DNA from: Saccharopolyspora montiporae
Lineage (GTDB): Bacteria > Actinomycetota > Actinomycetes > Mycobacteriales > Pseudonocardiaceae
DNA length: 64,000 nucleotides
Assembly (NCBI RefSeq): GCF_015209505.1
Contig: NZ_JADEYC010000018.1
Location: 124,001 to 188,000 of the forward strand
Direction: 5' to 3'
Positions 8,641 through 17,058 of the stretch are shown piece after piece. The translations under genes and the position numbers were made by a program. Below the pieces are notes generated by a model. The model did not search any database, had not been told where the DNA came from, and saw nothing but the letters and a program-made list of their open reading frames with translations. Within the stretch, counting starts at the first letter, position 1. Each line of letters starts with the position of its first letter.

Positions 8641-9474
8641 TCAGTCCGCGAAGCAGCGCCGCAGCGCTTCGGGATCGGGAATGCCGGCGTCCGGCGCGGT
8701 TCCGCCGGCAGCGGGCAGGTCGGACCCGGGCACCTGCACCCCGCCTGTCCCCGCGCATTCGGCGAACGGCGCCTGCGGGGACGGGATGGATAGGGCGGGC
8801 AGCTCTCCGCTGAACAGCGGGCGGTGCTGCTCCTCGGCGGACAGCGCCGGGGCCGGGTCGTCGAACAGCGCGGGTTGTTCGGGGAAGCCCGCGGGTGGCT
8901 CCGCGGGTGCGGGGGGCTCCGCTGCGGGTGCGGGGGGCTCCGCGGGTGCGGGGGCCGCGGCCTCGGGAGGCGGGGTCGGTTGCGGTGCGGACCCGGTGCT
9001 CAGCGGTGCCTGCTGCGTCTCGTCGACCGGCGGCGCGGTGGGCCGCACCGCGCTGAACAGGTGTTGCGGGGGCGCGGATTCGGCGCCGTGGTCCTGCGAC
9101 GGCGGGAGCAGCGGCTGCGGAACCGGCGGGTAGTCCCGGCCGCGCGGCATGCTGGGCAGCTGCTGCCCGTCCAGCCGGACCGGCGAGTTCACCAGCAGCG
9201 AGCCGGCCAGCACCAGCCCGCCCAGCGCCGCCGCCGAGGTGGTGATCGCGAACCAGGCCGCGTGCCGCCAGGTCCGGGGCGGCGTCACCGAAGCGGGGAC
9301 CATGCCGAGGTCGAACTTGTGCAGCCCGCCCGCCGGGAAGGTGTCGGTGAGCGGATCCGGTTGCGGGGCGCACGCACTGCTGTGCGGGTCTCCCGCGACG
9401 ATCCGCCGCCGGTGACCGGGGTGTCCGGGCGGGTCCTGCGGTGCGCGCTCATCCGGCTCTGTGCCGCTGTGCAT
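8641..9474 (-). CDS. Single-span Pro/Ala-rich membrane protein, function unknown
   Basis: Not recognised. 277 residues with a hydrophilic N-terminus, one span at about 75-97 (AAWFAITTSAAALGGLVLAG) and a long outer tail dominated by Pro/Ala/Glu repeats (APAEPPAPAAEPPAPAEPP), ending in a short Cys-containing segment. The outer part has two Cys (CAGTGG and RRCFAD) that could pair. The ATG at 9474 has GGAAGAG upstream; the longer frame overlaps the neighbouring PIG-L gene. With the similar gene downstream it forms a pair of actinobacterial envelope proteins of unknown role. Confidence 0.6.
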   Translation of the reverse strand: MHSGTEPDERAPQDPPGHPGHRRRIVAGDPHSSACAPQPDPLTDTFPAGGLHKFDLGMVPASVTPPRTWRHAAWFAITTSAAALGGLVLAGSLLVNSPVRLDGQQLPSMPRGRDYPPVPQPLLPPSQDHGAESAPPQHLFSAVRPTAPPVDETQQAPLSTGSAPQPTPPPEAAAPAPAEPPAPAAEPPAPAEPPAGFPEQPALFDDPAPALSAEEQHRPLFSGELPALSIPSPQAPFAECAGTGGVQVPGSDLPAAGGTAPDAGIPDPEALRRCFAD

Positions 9475-9533
9475 CGGTCTCGCTCTTCCGCTGTTCGGCA
9501 AGGTTCCACGACGGTTCGCAGCTGGTGCGCGGG

Positions 9534-10253
9534 TCACGACGTGTCGACGACCTGGAAGACCTCCGCCAGCTCACCGGGCATGCCGTGCTCGGCGGCATTG
9601 CGTTCGAGGTGGTGGCGGATCGTCTCGCGGAGGTCGTCGAACCGCTCGACCTGCGAGCGGTGCGCGGCCAGCGCCGCGAGCTTGGCGTCGAAGTGCCCGG
9701 TGACGTCGACCGCGCGGTTGATCCGCTCCTCGGTCGATTCGGACAACCACAGCGCGCGGACCGTCCACGGGGCGAGCCCGGAGAGCTCGGGGTGGGCGAA
9801 CTCGTTGCGCGCGTCCGGGTACACGGCGGCGAGCGTCGCCTCGCCGACGGCCCGGTGGTCCGGGTGCGAGATCGCGATGTGCGACCAGTTGATCTCGGGC
9901 GAGTGGGTGAGCACGACCTCCGGGCGTACAGTGCGGATCACCTCGGTGATGTCCCTGCGCAGCTGCAGATCGGCGACGACTCGCCCGTCCTCGTGGTCGA
10001 GGAACCGCACGTCGGAGACGCCGACCGCGGCGGCAGCGGCGCGCTGCTCGGCGCGGCGCAGCTCGGCGACACGGGTGCGGTCCGCATCGGCGGGGGCGCC
10101 CGCCTGGCCGGAGGTGCAGATGCAGTAGGTCACCGCGGTGCCGGCCGCCGTCCAGCCGGCGACGGTGCCCGCCGCCCCGAAATCGACGTCGTCCGGGTGC
10201 GCGACCACCGCCAGCGCCCGCTGCGGTGCCGGGGCGGTCGACGGAGTGGCCAT
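9534..10253 (-). CDS. PIG-L family N-acetyl-sugar/LmbE-like deacetylase
   Basis: Zinc-dependent deacetylase of the PIG-L/LmbE family, 239 residues, as in MshB and Mca of mycothiol metabolism. The metal motif HPDD is at residues 19-22 and the second site, HPDH, in ISHPDHRAVG. Substrates of the family are N-acetyl-glucosaminyl groups on small molecules; the exact one here is unknown and mshB is not claimed. The start is ambiguous between the ATG at 10253 and a GTG two codons earlier (10259); neither has a clear ribosome site. Confidence 0.85.
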   Translation of the reverse strand: MATPSTAPAPQRALAVVAHPDDVDFGAAGTVAGWTAAGTAVTYCICTSGQAGAPADADRTRVAELRRAEQRAAAAAVGVSDVRFLDHEDGRVVADLQLRRDITEVIRTVRPEVVLTHSPEINWSHIAISHPDHRAVGEATLAAVYPDARNEFAHPELSGLAPWTVRALWLSESTEERINRAVDVTGHFDAKLAALAAHRSQVERFDDLRETIRHHLERNAAEHGMPGELAEVFQVVDTS

Positions 10254-10308
10254 GGTCACACTCTAGGCCGGGCCCCCGGCGGCTCCGCTACGGGTCCGCC
10301 GGACAACA

Positions 10309-10346
10309 CCCGGTAGTGATCGCCGCGGACGGCGACCACCACCGGG
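10309..10346 (-). terminator. Hairpin downstream of the small membrane gene
   Basis: A 16-position stem with two A-C mismatches (outer CCCGGT/ACCGGG, inner TCGCC/GGCGA, 6-base loop) begins 6 bases past the stop at 10353, reading on the minus strand. There is no U run, as is common for high-GC intrinsic terminators. Confidence 0.5.
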
Positions 10347-10352
10347 CGGAGG

Positions 10353-10676
10353 TCAGTACTGGCCGCCGCGGAACTTCTGCTGGGTGGACTGCAGGGCCTT
10401 CACCGAGTACGCGCCCGCGCCGCCGCCGAGCAGGATCGCGAAGATGTCCCCGGGAACGCTCTCGCCGGTGGAGATCAGCAGCGCCAGCAGGGCGACTCCC
10501 GCGCCGACCCCGGCCGCGGGCAACCGCTTGCGGGCGAAGTCGATGGCGGGCTGCCCGCCGGCCCGCTTCTTCGCGGCCGACATCAGCATCCCGAGATAAC
10601 CGGCGTGCCCGGCGCCTGCCACCAGGGCGACCAGTGTGACGACCAAGGCCACGAGACCCACTACTGCGCTCACCAT
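10353..10676 (-). CDS. Small membrane protein, function unknown
   Basis: Not recognised. 107 residues, with an N-terminal membrane helix (VSAVVGLVALVVTLVALVAG), a basic amphipathic middle (SAAKKRAGGQPAIDFARKRL) and a second hydrophobic segment about 60-90. The ATG at 10676 is preferred over a GTG two codons upstream. A hairpin follows the stop. It is monocistronic by appearance. Confidence 0.65.
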   Translation of the reverse strand: MVSAVVGLVALVVTLVALVAGAGHAGYLGMLMSAAKKRAGGQPAIDFARKRLPAAGVGAGVALLALLISTGESVPGDIFAILLGGGAGAYSVKALQSTQQKFRGGQY

Positions 10677-10813
10677 GCCCACAGTCTGCCTTGTCGGCCG
10701 AGCGCCCGGTATGGGTGATATCCCTGATGTCCGTGGCGGCGGGGTCAGCGGTCCCGAAGAGGTTCCGGCCAGACCCTGGATTGCGACGCGCGTCGCTCGT
10801 AGGTTGTCCGGCT

Positions 10814-11602
10814 ATGGATGATCGTTCGGGTGATGCGCCGGGCCTCGCGGGCAAGCGCGCGGTGGTCACCGGAGCCGCCAGCGGGATCGGCGCCGCGGTG
10901 GCGCGCGAACTGGCCGGAGCCGACGCCGACGTGCTGCTGGCCGACCGGGACGAGTCGGTGCGCGCGACCGCGGACGACCTCGCCGCGGCCGGGCACCTCG
11001 GAGGCCGGGTCGAGGCGCGGGTGACCGATCTCGCCGATCTCGACGCGGCCGCCGAGCTCGGCGAGGGTGCCGACATCGTCATCAACAACGCGGGCTGGCA
11101 GCACGTGTCACCCGTCCACCGGTTCCCGCCGGAGATGTTCGGCGAGATGCTCCGCGTGATGGTCGAGGCGCCGTTCCGCATCGCTCGCGCGGCGCTGCCC
11201 GCCATGTACGCGGCCGAGTGGGGCCGGATCGTCAACATCTCCTCGGTGCACGGTCTGCGCGCCTCGCCGTACAAGAGCGCCTACGTGACCGCCAAGCACG
11301 GCCTGGAAGGGCTGTCCAAGACGATCGCCGTCGAGGGCGCCACCCACGGCGTGACCAGCAACTGCATCTGCCCGGGGTTCGTCCGCACCCCGTTGGTGCA
11401 GCGGCAGATCGCCGAGCAGGCCGAACTGCACCGGGTCGCCGAGTCGCAGGTCATCGAGGACGTGCTGCTGGAGCGCACCCCGGTCAAGCGGCTCGTGGAG
11501 CCCGCCGAGGTGGCCCGGCTCGCGCTGTGGTTGTGCGGCCCCGGATCGGCGTCGGTCACCGGGTCCTCGTTCCCGATGGACGGAGGTTGGACGGCTCACT
11601 GA
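10814..11602 (+). CDS. bdhA: 3-hydroxybutyrate dehydrogenase-type SDR
   Basis: Short-chain dehydrogenase, 262 residues, most like D-3-hydroxybutyrate dehydrogenase, which interconverts hydroxybutyrate and acetoacetate with NAD. Nucleotide-binding TGAASGIG at 19-26, NNAG at 91-94, catalytic S144, Y157 and K161 in the family context SSVHGLRASPYKSAYVTAKHG. The stretch CPGFVRTPLVQRQI is also typical. The ATG at 10814 follows a -10-like TAGGTT (10800-10805), suggesting a leaderless or very short leader. The MHS transporter starts 38 bases later, so uptake and oxidation of a hydroxy acid is a reasonable joint role. Another SDR substrate is possible. Confidence 0.82.
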   Translation: MDDRSGDAPGLAGKRAVVTGAASGIGAAVARELAGADADVLLADRDESVRATADDLAAAGHLGGRVEARVTDLADLDAAAELGEGADIVINNAGWQHVSPVHRFPPEMFGEMLRVMVEAPFRIARAALPAMYAAEWGRIVNISSVHGLRASPYKSAYVTAKHGLEGLSKTIAVEGATHGVTSNCICPGFVRTPLVQRQIAEQAELHRVAESQVIEDVLLERTPVKRLVEPAEVARLALWLCGPGSASVTGSSFPMDGGWTAH

Positions 11603-11640
11603 TCCGGCCCGCACGGGCCGACCGACAGGAGGACTGCGCG

Positions 11641-12969
11641 ATGACGACCGAATCCGAATCCACCGGCACCTCCCACGGGAGTTCGACGGCCCGCGTGGTC
11701 GGTGCGAGCCTCGTCGGCACGACCGTCGAGTGGTACGACTTCTTCCTCTACGGGTCGGCTGCGGCCCTGGTCTTCAACCGGCTGTTCTTCCCCGCGGGCG
11801 ATCCGCTCATGGGCACCCTGCTGGCGTTCATCACCTACGCGGTCGGCTTCGTGGCCCGGCCGTTGGGCGGTGTCGTCTTCGGGCACTACGGGGACCGGAT
11901 CGGCCGGAAGAAGCTGCTGGTGGTCAGTCTGCTCATGATGGGCGGGGCGACCTTCGCCATCGGTCTGCTGCCCACCTACCAGGCGGTCGGCGTGCTCGCG
12001 CCGCTGCTGCTGACCGCGCTGCGGCTCGTGCAGGGTTTCGCCATCGGTGGTGAGTGGGGCGCCGCGGTGCTCATGGTCTCCGAGCACCGTTCCGGCGGGC
12101 ACCGCGGGTTCTGGGCGTCCTGGCCGCAAGCGGGCGTCCCGCTGGGGAACCTCCTGGGCACGGCGGTGCTCGCCGTGCTGGCCGCGGTGCAGTCCGAGGA
12201 GGCGTTCCTGGCCTGGGGCTGGCGGGTGGCGTTCCTGCTGTCCGGGGTGCTGGTGCTGGTCGGGCTGTGGGTCCGGTTGGCGGTGGCCGAATCGCCGCTG
12301 TTCGTCGAGGCGACCCGGCAGAGCCGGCAGGCCGGTACCGAACCCCGGCGTCCGCTGGTCGAAGTGCTGCGCCGGTACCGCGGCGAGGTGCTCACCGCGA
12401 TGGGCGCGCGGTTCGCGGAGAACGTCGTCTACTACGTGCTGACCTCGTTCGTGCTCACCTACGTGGCCGTGTACCTGGAGCTGCCGCGGTCGGTGGCGCT
12501 GAACGCCTCGCTGATCGCCGCGACCGTGCACTTCATCAGCATCCCGTTGTGGGGTGCGCTGTCCGACCGGGTGGGGCGGCGGCCGGTCTACCTGTTCGGC
12601 GCGATCGGCACCGGCATCTGGGCGTTCCCGTTCTTCGTGCTCCTGGACACCCGGTCGTTCTTCGAGATCACCGCCGCCACGACGGTCGGGCTCGTGCTGC
12701 ACGGTGCGATGTACGGCCCGCAGGCCGCGTACTTCGCCGAGCTGTTCGGCACCAAGGTGCGGTACTCGGGCGCGTCGATCGGCTACCAGCTGTCCTCGAT
12801 CGTGGCGGGTTCGTTGGCGCCGATCATCGCCACCGCGCTGCTGCGCGGGTTCGGCTCGGCCACCCCGATCGCGATCTACGTCGCGCTCTGTTCGGTGGTC
12901 ACCATCTGGGCTGTCCTCCGCTCACCGGAGACCAGGCACCGCGACCTGGCCGCCGACCACGGTGTCTAG
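11641..12969 (+). CDS. MFS transporter, metabolite:H+ symporter (MHS) family
   Basis: Twelve-span major-facilitator protein, 442 residues. The N-terminus shows the MHS signature VVGASLVGTTVEWYDFFLYG and the loop GHYGDRIGRKK; the second-half loop is GALSDRVGRRP. Family members carry organic acids, betaine or shikimate with protons; linkage to the dehydrogenase 38 bases upstream suggests hydroxybutyrate or a related acid (inference). The ATG at 11641 has a strong AGGAGG site; the frame is open further upstream but that part overlaps the SDR. It converges on the chorismate mutase gene. Confidence 0.9.
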   Translation: MTTESESTGTSHGSSTARVVGASLVGTTVEWYDFFLYGSAAALVFNRLFFPAGDPLMGTLLAFITYAVGFVARPLGGVVFGHYGDRIGRKKLLVVSLLMMGGATFAIGLLPTYQAVGVLAPLLLTALRLVQGFAIGGEWGAAVLMVSEHRSGGHRGFWASWPQAGVPLGNLLGTAVLAVLAAVQSEEAFLAWGWRVAFLLSGVLVLVGLWVRLAVAESPLFVEATRQSRQAGTEPRRPLVEVLRRYRGEVLTAMGARFAENVVYYVLTSFVLTYVAVYLELPRSVALNASLIAATVHFISIPLWGALSDRVGRRPVYLFGAIGTGIWAFPFFVLLDTRSFFEITAATTVGLVLHGAMYGPQAAYFAELFGTKVRYSGASIGYQLSSIVAGSLAPIIATALLRGFGSATPIAIYVALCSVVTIWAVLRSPETRHRDLAADHGV

Positions 12970-12986
12970 CCCGTCCGGTCGCCGGA

Positions 12987-13301
12987 TCACCGGCCGAGCT
13001 GGCCGCGGCCGAGCCGCAGCAGGATCATGGCCAGCTCGCGGCCTTCCGGGCCGAGTTCGCGGTACCGGGCGAGCACGTCCATCTCGCGGTTGTAGACGAT
13101 CCGCGGGCCGCCGGAGGCCATCCGCGCCTCGCCGACCTGGCGGGAGACCTCGGCACGCCGCTTGACCAGGCGGAGGATCTCCGCGTCCAGCTGGTCGATC
13201 TCCTCGCGGAAGCCGGTGATGGCCGGTTCGGCGGGAGTGCCGGCCGCTTCCTGCGCAGCGGGCGTCTCGGGGTGCTGGTCACCGTCCGCGGTGGCGTTCA
13301 T
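12987..13301 (-). CDS. Chorismate mutase, AroQ type (mycobacterial MtCM-like)
   Basis: Converts chorismate to prephenate, the committed step to Phe and Tyr. 104 residues, with the AroQ helix pattern FREEIDQLDAEILRLVKRRAEV and a C-terminal RLGRGQLGR tail. That tail resembles the one of the intracellular M. tuberculosis enzyme Rv0948c, which docks on DAHP synthase and is activated by it; the same partnership is likely here. The start is the ATG at 13301 with an ideal GGAGGAACG ribosome site. The upstream 150 bases look like a Phe/Tyr attenuator. Next to pcrA, as in mycobacteria. Confidence 0.9.
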   Translation of the reverse strand: MNATADGDQHPETPAAQEAAGTPAEPAITGFREEIDQLDAEILRLVKRRAEVSRQVGEARMASGGPRIVYNREMDVLARYRELGPEGRELAMILLRLGRGQLGR

Positions 13302-13349
13302 CGTCCGTTCCTCCGGATCTGCGGCCCGGTCCCGGCCCCGGACGCGAGA

Positions 13350-13378
13350 ACGCCCCGGGTCCGCGGACTCCGGGGCGT
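13350..13378 (-). terminator. Attenuator terminator hairpin
   Basis: A perfect 9-base stem (ACGCCCCGG with CCGGGGCGT) encloses an 11-base self-complementary loop. No U tract follows. It lies between the leader peptide and the chorismate mutase gene, reading on the minus strand. Confidence 0.6.
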
Positions 13379-13395
13379 CGTCGTGGTTCTGTCGC

Positions 13396-13458
13396 TCACG
13401 CGACCACGGGCGCCGGAGTCCGGGGCCCGTAGAAAAAGGCGTACGTCTGCGCGAGCAC
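13396..13458 (-). CDS. Leader peptide rich in Tyr/Phe
   Basis: A 20-codon peptide from GTG at 13458 to TGA at 13396, containing Tyr-Ala-Phe-Phe-Tyr at residues 6-10. Four aromatic codons out of five in a tiny peptide in front of an aromatic amino-acid gene is the hallmark of translation-coupled attenuation. No Shine-Dalgarno is visible; CAGACT, six bases before the GTG, could be a -10 giving a leaderless transcript starting at the GTG. Confidence 0.65.
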   Translation of the reverse strand: MLAQTYAFFYGPRTPAPVVA

Positions 13459-13573
13459 GGAGCCAGTCTGCCACAGCCGGGGACCGCGGGGCCATCGGCT
13501 GCGGCGGCGCTCACCTCCGCACCGGTGCCTCGTCGTCCGGGGTGTCGGGGGCTGCCGGTAACGTGGAAGGGCG

Positions 13574-16036
13574 ATGAGCGCCCTCTTCGATCTCCCGCCC
13601 GACGGCGGTTCCCCGCGCGGCAGTTCCGCGACCACCGGCCCGGATGCGCTGCTGGAAGGTCTCAACCCGCAGCAGCGGGACGCCGTGCTGCACACCGGTT
13701 CGCCGCTGCTGGTCATCGCCGGCGCCGGGTCGGGCAAGACGCGGGTGCTCACCAACCGCATCGCGCACCTGCTGGCCACCGGCGTGCACCCGGGCCAGAT
13801 CATGGCGATCACGTTCACCAACAAGGCCGCCGCCGAGATGAAGGAGCGGGTGGCCGAGCTGGTCGGGCGGCGCGCGAACGCGATGTGGGTGTCCACCTTC
13901 CACTCCATGTGCGTGCGCGTGCTGCGCCGCGAGGCGAAGGTCCTCGGGCTGTCGTCGAACTTCTCCATCTACGACGCGGACGACTCGCGGCGGCTGATCA
14001 CGATGGTGGCCCGCGATCTCGAACTCGATGCCAAGCGCTACCCGGTCCGCACCCTGGCCGGGCACATCTCCAACCTGAAGAACGACCTCACCGGTCCGGA
14101 GCTCGCCGCCGAGCAGGTGGGCAACGACATGGAGCGCAAGGTCGCCCAGGTCTACGCCGCCTACCAGCAGCGCCTTGCCGATTCGAACGCGCTGGACTTC
14201 GACGACCTGATCATGCGCACCGTGCAACTGCTGCGCGAGCACCCCGCGGTCGCCGAGCACTACCGGCGGCGGTTCCGGCACGTGCTCGTCGACGAGTACC
14301 AGGACACCAACCACGCGCAGTACGCCCTGGTGCGCGAGCTCGTCGGCACCGGGACGACCCCGGACGGGACCGAACCGGCCGAGCTGTGCGTGGTGGGCGA
14401 CGCCGACCAGTCGATCTACGCGTTCCGCGGCGCCACGATCCGCAACATCGAGGAGTTCGAGCGCGACTACCCGCAGGCGCGCACGATCCTGCTAGAGCAG
14501 AACTACCGCTCCACGCAGACCGTGCTCACCGCCGCCAACGCGGTCATCCAGCGCAATCCCAACCGCAGGGACAAGCGGCTGTGGAGCGAATCCGGTGACG
14601 GCGAGCCGATCGTGGCCTACGTCGGCGACAACGAGCACGACGAGGCCGCGTTCGTGGCGAGCGAGATCGACCGGCTGGTCGACGAGGGTGCGGCCACGTT
14701 CAACGACATCGCGGTCTTCTACCGGACCAACAACCAGTCTCGCGTGTTCGAGGAAGTGTTCATCCGCCTCGGGCTGCCGTACCGGGTGATCGGCGGAGTC
14801 CGCTTCTACGAGCGCCGCGAGGTGCGCGATGCGCTGGCCTACCTGCGGGTGCTGGACAACCCGGACGACACGGTGAGCCTGCGCCGGATCCTCAACGTGC
14901 CCAAGCGCGGGATCGGTGATCGGGCGGAGTCCGTGGTCGCCGCGTTCGCCGAGCAGGAGCGGATCTCGTTCGGCGCCGCGCTGCGCCGGGCTGCCGACGG
15001 CGACGTCGAGGCACTGAACACCCGTGCGCGGCGGGCGGTCTCGGGTTTCGTCGACCTGCTCGACGACCTGCAGCGGGTGGCCGCGGAGACGGACGTGGCC
15101 GAGACGCTGGAGGCGGTGCTGGAGCGCACCGGGTACCGCGCGGAGCTGGACGCCAGCGAGGACCCGCAGGACGCCACCCGCGTGGACAACCTCACCGAGC
15201 TGGTGACCGTGGCCCGTGAGTTCATCGAAACCCGTTCCGGCGCAGCGGAATCCGGCGGTGAGGAGTCCCCGGGCGAGAGCGCCGATGCGTCGGCGGAGGC
15301 CGTGGTGTCCGCTGCCGAGCCCGCCGCAGAGGACGAGCAGGAGCAGGAACTCGGTGTGCCGCAGGACGATTCGCTGGCGGCGTTCCTGGAACGGGTCTCC
15401 CTGGTCGCCGACGCCGACTCGCTGCCCGAGTCCGGCGACGGAGTGGTGACGCTGATGACGCTGCACACCGCCAAGGGACTGGAGTTCCCGGTGGTGTTCG
15501 CGACCGGCTGGGAGGACGGGATCTTCCCGCACATGCGCACGCTCGGCGATCCGGCCGAACTGGCCGAGGAGCGGCGGCTGGCCTACGTCGGCATCACCCG
15601 CGCCCGCGAGCGGCTCTACCTCTCCCGCGCGCTGACCAGGTCGGCGTGGGGGCAGCCGACGAGCAACCCGGCGTCGCGGTTCCTCGGCGAGATCCCGGAG
15701 GAGCTGATCGAGTGGCGGCGGGTGGAGCCGGAGCGCTCCGCGCCGCAAGTGCGCAGCACCTGGGGCGGTCGCGGCGGTTCGGATCGCGGCGGCGGCGATT
15801 CCGCGCAGGCCGCCGTGGCCGAGCGCGGGCTGCGCAGCACCGGTGCGCAGGGGTGGAAGGACACCGTCGCGATCAAGCTCGCCGCGGGCGACCGGGTCAC
15901 GCACGACAAGTACGGCCTGGGCACGGTGCTGTCCACCGAGGGCGAGGGGCCGCGGGCGACCGCGACGATCGACTTCGGCACCAACGGGACGGTGCGGCTG
16001 ATGCTGCTGGGCAGCGTGCCGCTCACCAAGCTCTGA
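13574..16036 (+). CDS. pcrA: ATP-dependent DNA helicase PcrA/UvrD
   Basis: Superfamily 1A 3'-5' helicase for nucleotide-excision repair and replication restart, 820 residues. Walker A GAGSGKT at 50-56, Walker B/motif II DEYQDTN, motif III GDADQSIYAFRGA, motif IV QNYRST, motifs V-VI TLHTAKGLEFP and VGITRARERLYL. An acidic Glu/Ala/Ser-rich insert (about 555-600) is longer than usual. The C-terminal 50 residues (AAGDRVTHDKYGLGTV onward) form the Tudor-like domain known to bind RNA polymerase. Start ATG at 13574 with GGAAGGG upstream. It matches uvrD1 in the mycobacterial gene order. Confidence 0.95.
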   Translation: MSALFDLPPDGGSPRGSSATTGPDALLEGLNPQQRDAVLHTGSPLLVIAGAGSGKTRVLTNRIAHLLATGVHPGQIMAITFTNKAAAEMKERVAELVGRRANAMWVSTFHSMCVRVLRREAKVLGLSSNFSIYDADDSRRLITMVARDLELDAKRYPVRTLAGHISNLKNDLTGPELAAEQVGNDMERKVAQVYAAYQQRLADSNALDFDDLIMRTVQLLREHPAVAEHYRRRFRHVLVDEYQDTNHAQYALVRELVGTGTTPDGTEPAELCVVGDADQSIYAFRGATIRNIEEFERDYPQARTILLEQNYRSTQTVLTAANAVIQRNPNRRDKRLWSESGDGEPIVAYVGDNEHDEAAFVASEIDRLVDEGAATFNDIAVFYRTNNQSRVFEEVFIRLGLPYRVIGGVRFYERREVRDALAYLRVLDNPDDTVSLRRILNVPKRGIGDRAESVVAAFAEQERISFGAALRRAADGDVEALNTRARRAVSGFVDLLDDLQRVAAETDVAETLEAVLERTGYRAELDASEDPQDATRVDNLTELVTVAREFIETRSGAAESGGEESPGESADASAEAVVSAAEPAAEDEQEQELGVPQDDSLAAFLERVSLVADADSLPESGDGVVTLMTLHTAKGLEFPVVFATGWEDGIFPHMRTLGDPAELAEERRLAYVGITRARERLYLSRALTRSAWGQPTSNPASRFLGEIPEELIEWRRVEPERSAPQVRSTWGGRGGSDRGGGDSAQAAVAERGLRSTGAQGWKDTVAIKLAAGDRVTHDKYGLGTVLSTEGEGPRATATIDFGTNGTVRLMLLGSVPLTKL

Positions 16037-16048
16037 GCGGCCGCCCCG

Positions 16049-16076
16049 GCGTCCGGCCCGTGCACGGGCCGGACGC
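16049..16076. terminator. Bidirectional terminator, 28-base perfect palindrome
   Basis: Between the converging pcrA (stop 16036) and M23 peptidase (stop 16088) genes. The 28 bases are a perfect inverted repeat (arms begin GCGTCCGGCCCGT), giving one long GC hairpin in either transcript. Confidence 0.7.
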
Positions 16077-16087
16077 GAGCGGGCGGA

Positions 16088-16912
16088 TCACACCGGCGAG
16101 ATGTCGCGCTCCTGCATCCAGGGCAGCGGGTTGATCTTCTTGCCGTCGGTGTCCCACACCTCGAAGTGCAGGTGGGTTCCGGTGGAGAAGCCGCGGTTGC
16201 CCATGGTCGCGATCTGCTCGCCGGCTTCGACGGAGTCGCCCTCGTTGACGGTGATGGTGTTGACGTGGCCGTACACGGTGATCGTGCCGTCCTCGTGCTG
16301 CACCCGGACCCACATGCCGAAACCGCTGGCCGAGCCGGCTTCGATGATGACGCCGTCGGCGACCGAGTTGATCGGGGTCCCCTCGGCGTTGGCGATGTCG
16401 ATGCCGTAGTGGGTGGTGCCCCAGCGGCCGCCGAATCCGGAGGTGAACCAGCCGTCCGCCGGTGGCGTGAAGTCCGGTTTGCGGGCCTCCTCCTCGGCGG
16501 CGATGCGCGCTGCTTCGCGCTCTTCGGTGATCCGCGCGCTCTTGGTGAGCTTCTCGACTTCTTCGCTGGGGTCGGCGTCCGAGGTGTTGGCCACCGGCAG
16601 GATGTCCGGTGCCGGAGCGCTGCCGCCCTTGCCGTCGTGCTCGGATTCGCCCGCCGCGCTGCTGAACGTCGCCGCGCCGTCGGCCGGGTTGAACTCGTCG
16701 TGCTCGGGGGAGGCGTTGCCCTCGCCCGCGGCCAGGGATTGGCCCGCCGCTGCGAAGGCGCCCGCGGCGACGGCGGCGACGACCACGCGGCCGCGCCACG
16801 CGGAGGGAACCCGGTTCCCTGGTCTGCTGCCTGAGGGGTCGTCGGGGGACTCCTCCGTCTCCGTTCGCGCAGGTGAGAACTGCTCGCCGCCGGGGGAGCG
16901 GTGCTGAGACAA
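16088..16912 (-). CDS. Membrane-anchored or secreted M23 peptidase (LytM)
   Basis: Zinc metallopeptidase cutting peptidoglycan cross-links, 274 residues. Cytosolic N-terminus to about 40, membrane segment or signal at 42-62, an acidic linker, a predicted coiled coil at about 115-147 rich in Glu/Ala/Arg, then the LytM domain (about 158-265) with all metal and catalytic residues: H168 and D172 in HYGID, H216, and H247/H249 in THLHFEV. Since all are present it should be active. The start is a TTG at 16912 with GGAAGGG upstream. The order matches Rv0950c beside uvrD1 in mycobacteria. Confidence 0.88.
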   Translation of the reverse strand: MSQHRSPGGEQFSPARTETEESPDDPSGSRPGNRVPSAWRGRVVVAAVAAGAFAAAGQSLAAGEGNASPEHDEFNPADGAATFSSAAGESEHDGKGGSAPAPDILPVANTSDADPSEEVEKLTKSARITEEREAARIAAEEEARKPDFTPPADGWFTSGFGGRWGTTHYGIDIANAEGTPINSVADGVIIEAGSASGFGMWVRVQHEDGTITVYGHVNTITVNEGDSVEAGEQIATMGNRGFSTGTHLHFEVWDTDGKKINPLPWMQERDISPV

Positions 16913-16967
16913 TGCTTGCCCTTCCGTCTCCGGGGAGTCCGATCACCGCGCCGGGCGGGGGCCGGCT

Positions 16968-16987
16968 CACCGGTCGGGGAACCGGTG
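16968..16987 (-). promoter_or_regulatory. Hairpin in the M23 peptidase 5' leader
   Basis: A perfect 7-base stem CACCGGT/ACCGGTG with a 6-base loop, about 55 bases before the TTG start. The leader predicted from the promoter at 17029-17058 is roughly 110 bases. I looked for the c-di-AMP riboswitch core often placed before cell-wall hydrolases in this phylum and did not recognise it. Confidence 0.3.
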
Positions 16988-17028
16988 ATGGCGCTTTTCG
17001 TGATCAGACCGTGACAACGGACCGGGGG

Positions 17029-17058
17029 ACCGTAACCAAGCTGATCCCCTAGGGGCAA
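17029..17058 (-). promoter_or_regulatory. Candidate promoter of the M23 peptidase
   Basis: On the minus strand TTGCCC (17053-17058) and TACGGT (17029-17034) are separated by 18 bases, a reasonable housekeeping-sigma pair. A CCCCTAGGGG palindrome overlaps the -35. Confidence 0.4.

Larger units (their letters stand above)
13302..13458 (-). promoter_or_regulatory. Putative transcription attenuator of chorismate mutase
   Basis: On the minus strand a 20-codon leader peptide with clustered Tyr/Phe codons (13396-13458) is followed by a terminator hairpin (13350-13378) 48 bases before the chorismate mutase ATG. A 10-base segment inside the leader (CGGACTCCGG on the minus strand, plus positions 13414-13423) is perfectly complementary to CCGGAGTCCG in the terminator 5' arm (13364-13373), forming an alternative antiterminator. 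The same leader segment can also fold locally (13408-13428, 8 of 9 pairs). Ribosomes stalled on the Phe/Tyr codons would leave the antiterminator arm free. The mechanism is inferred from sequence. Confidence 0.7.
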
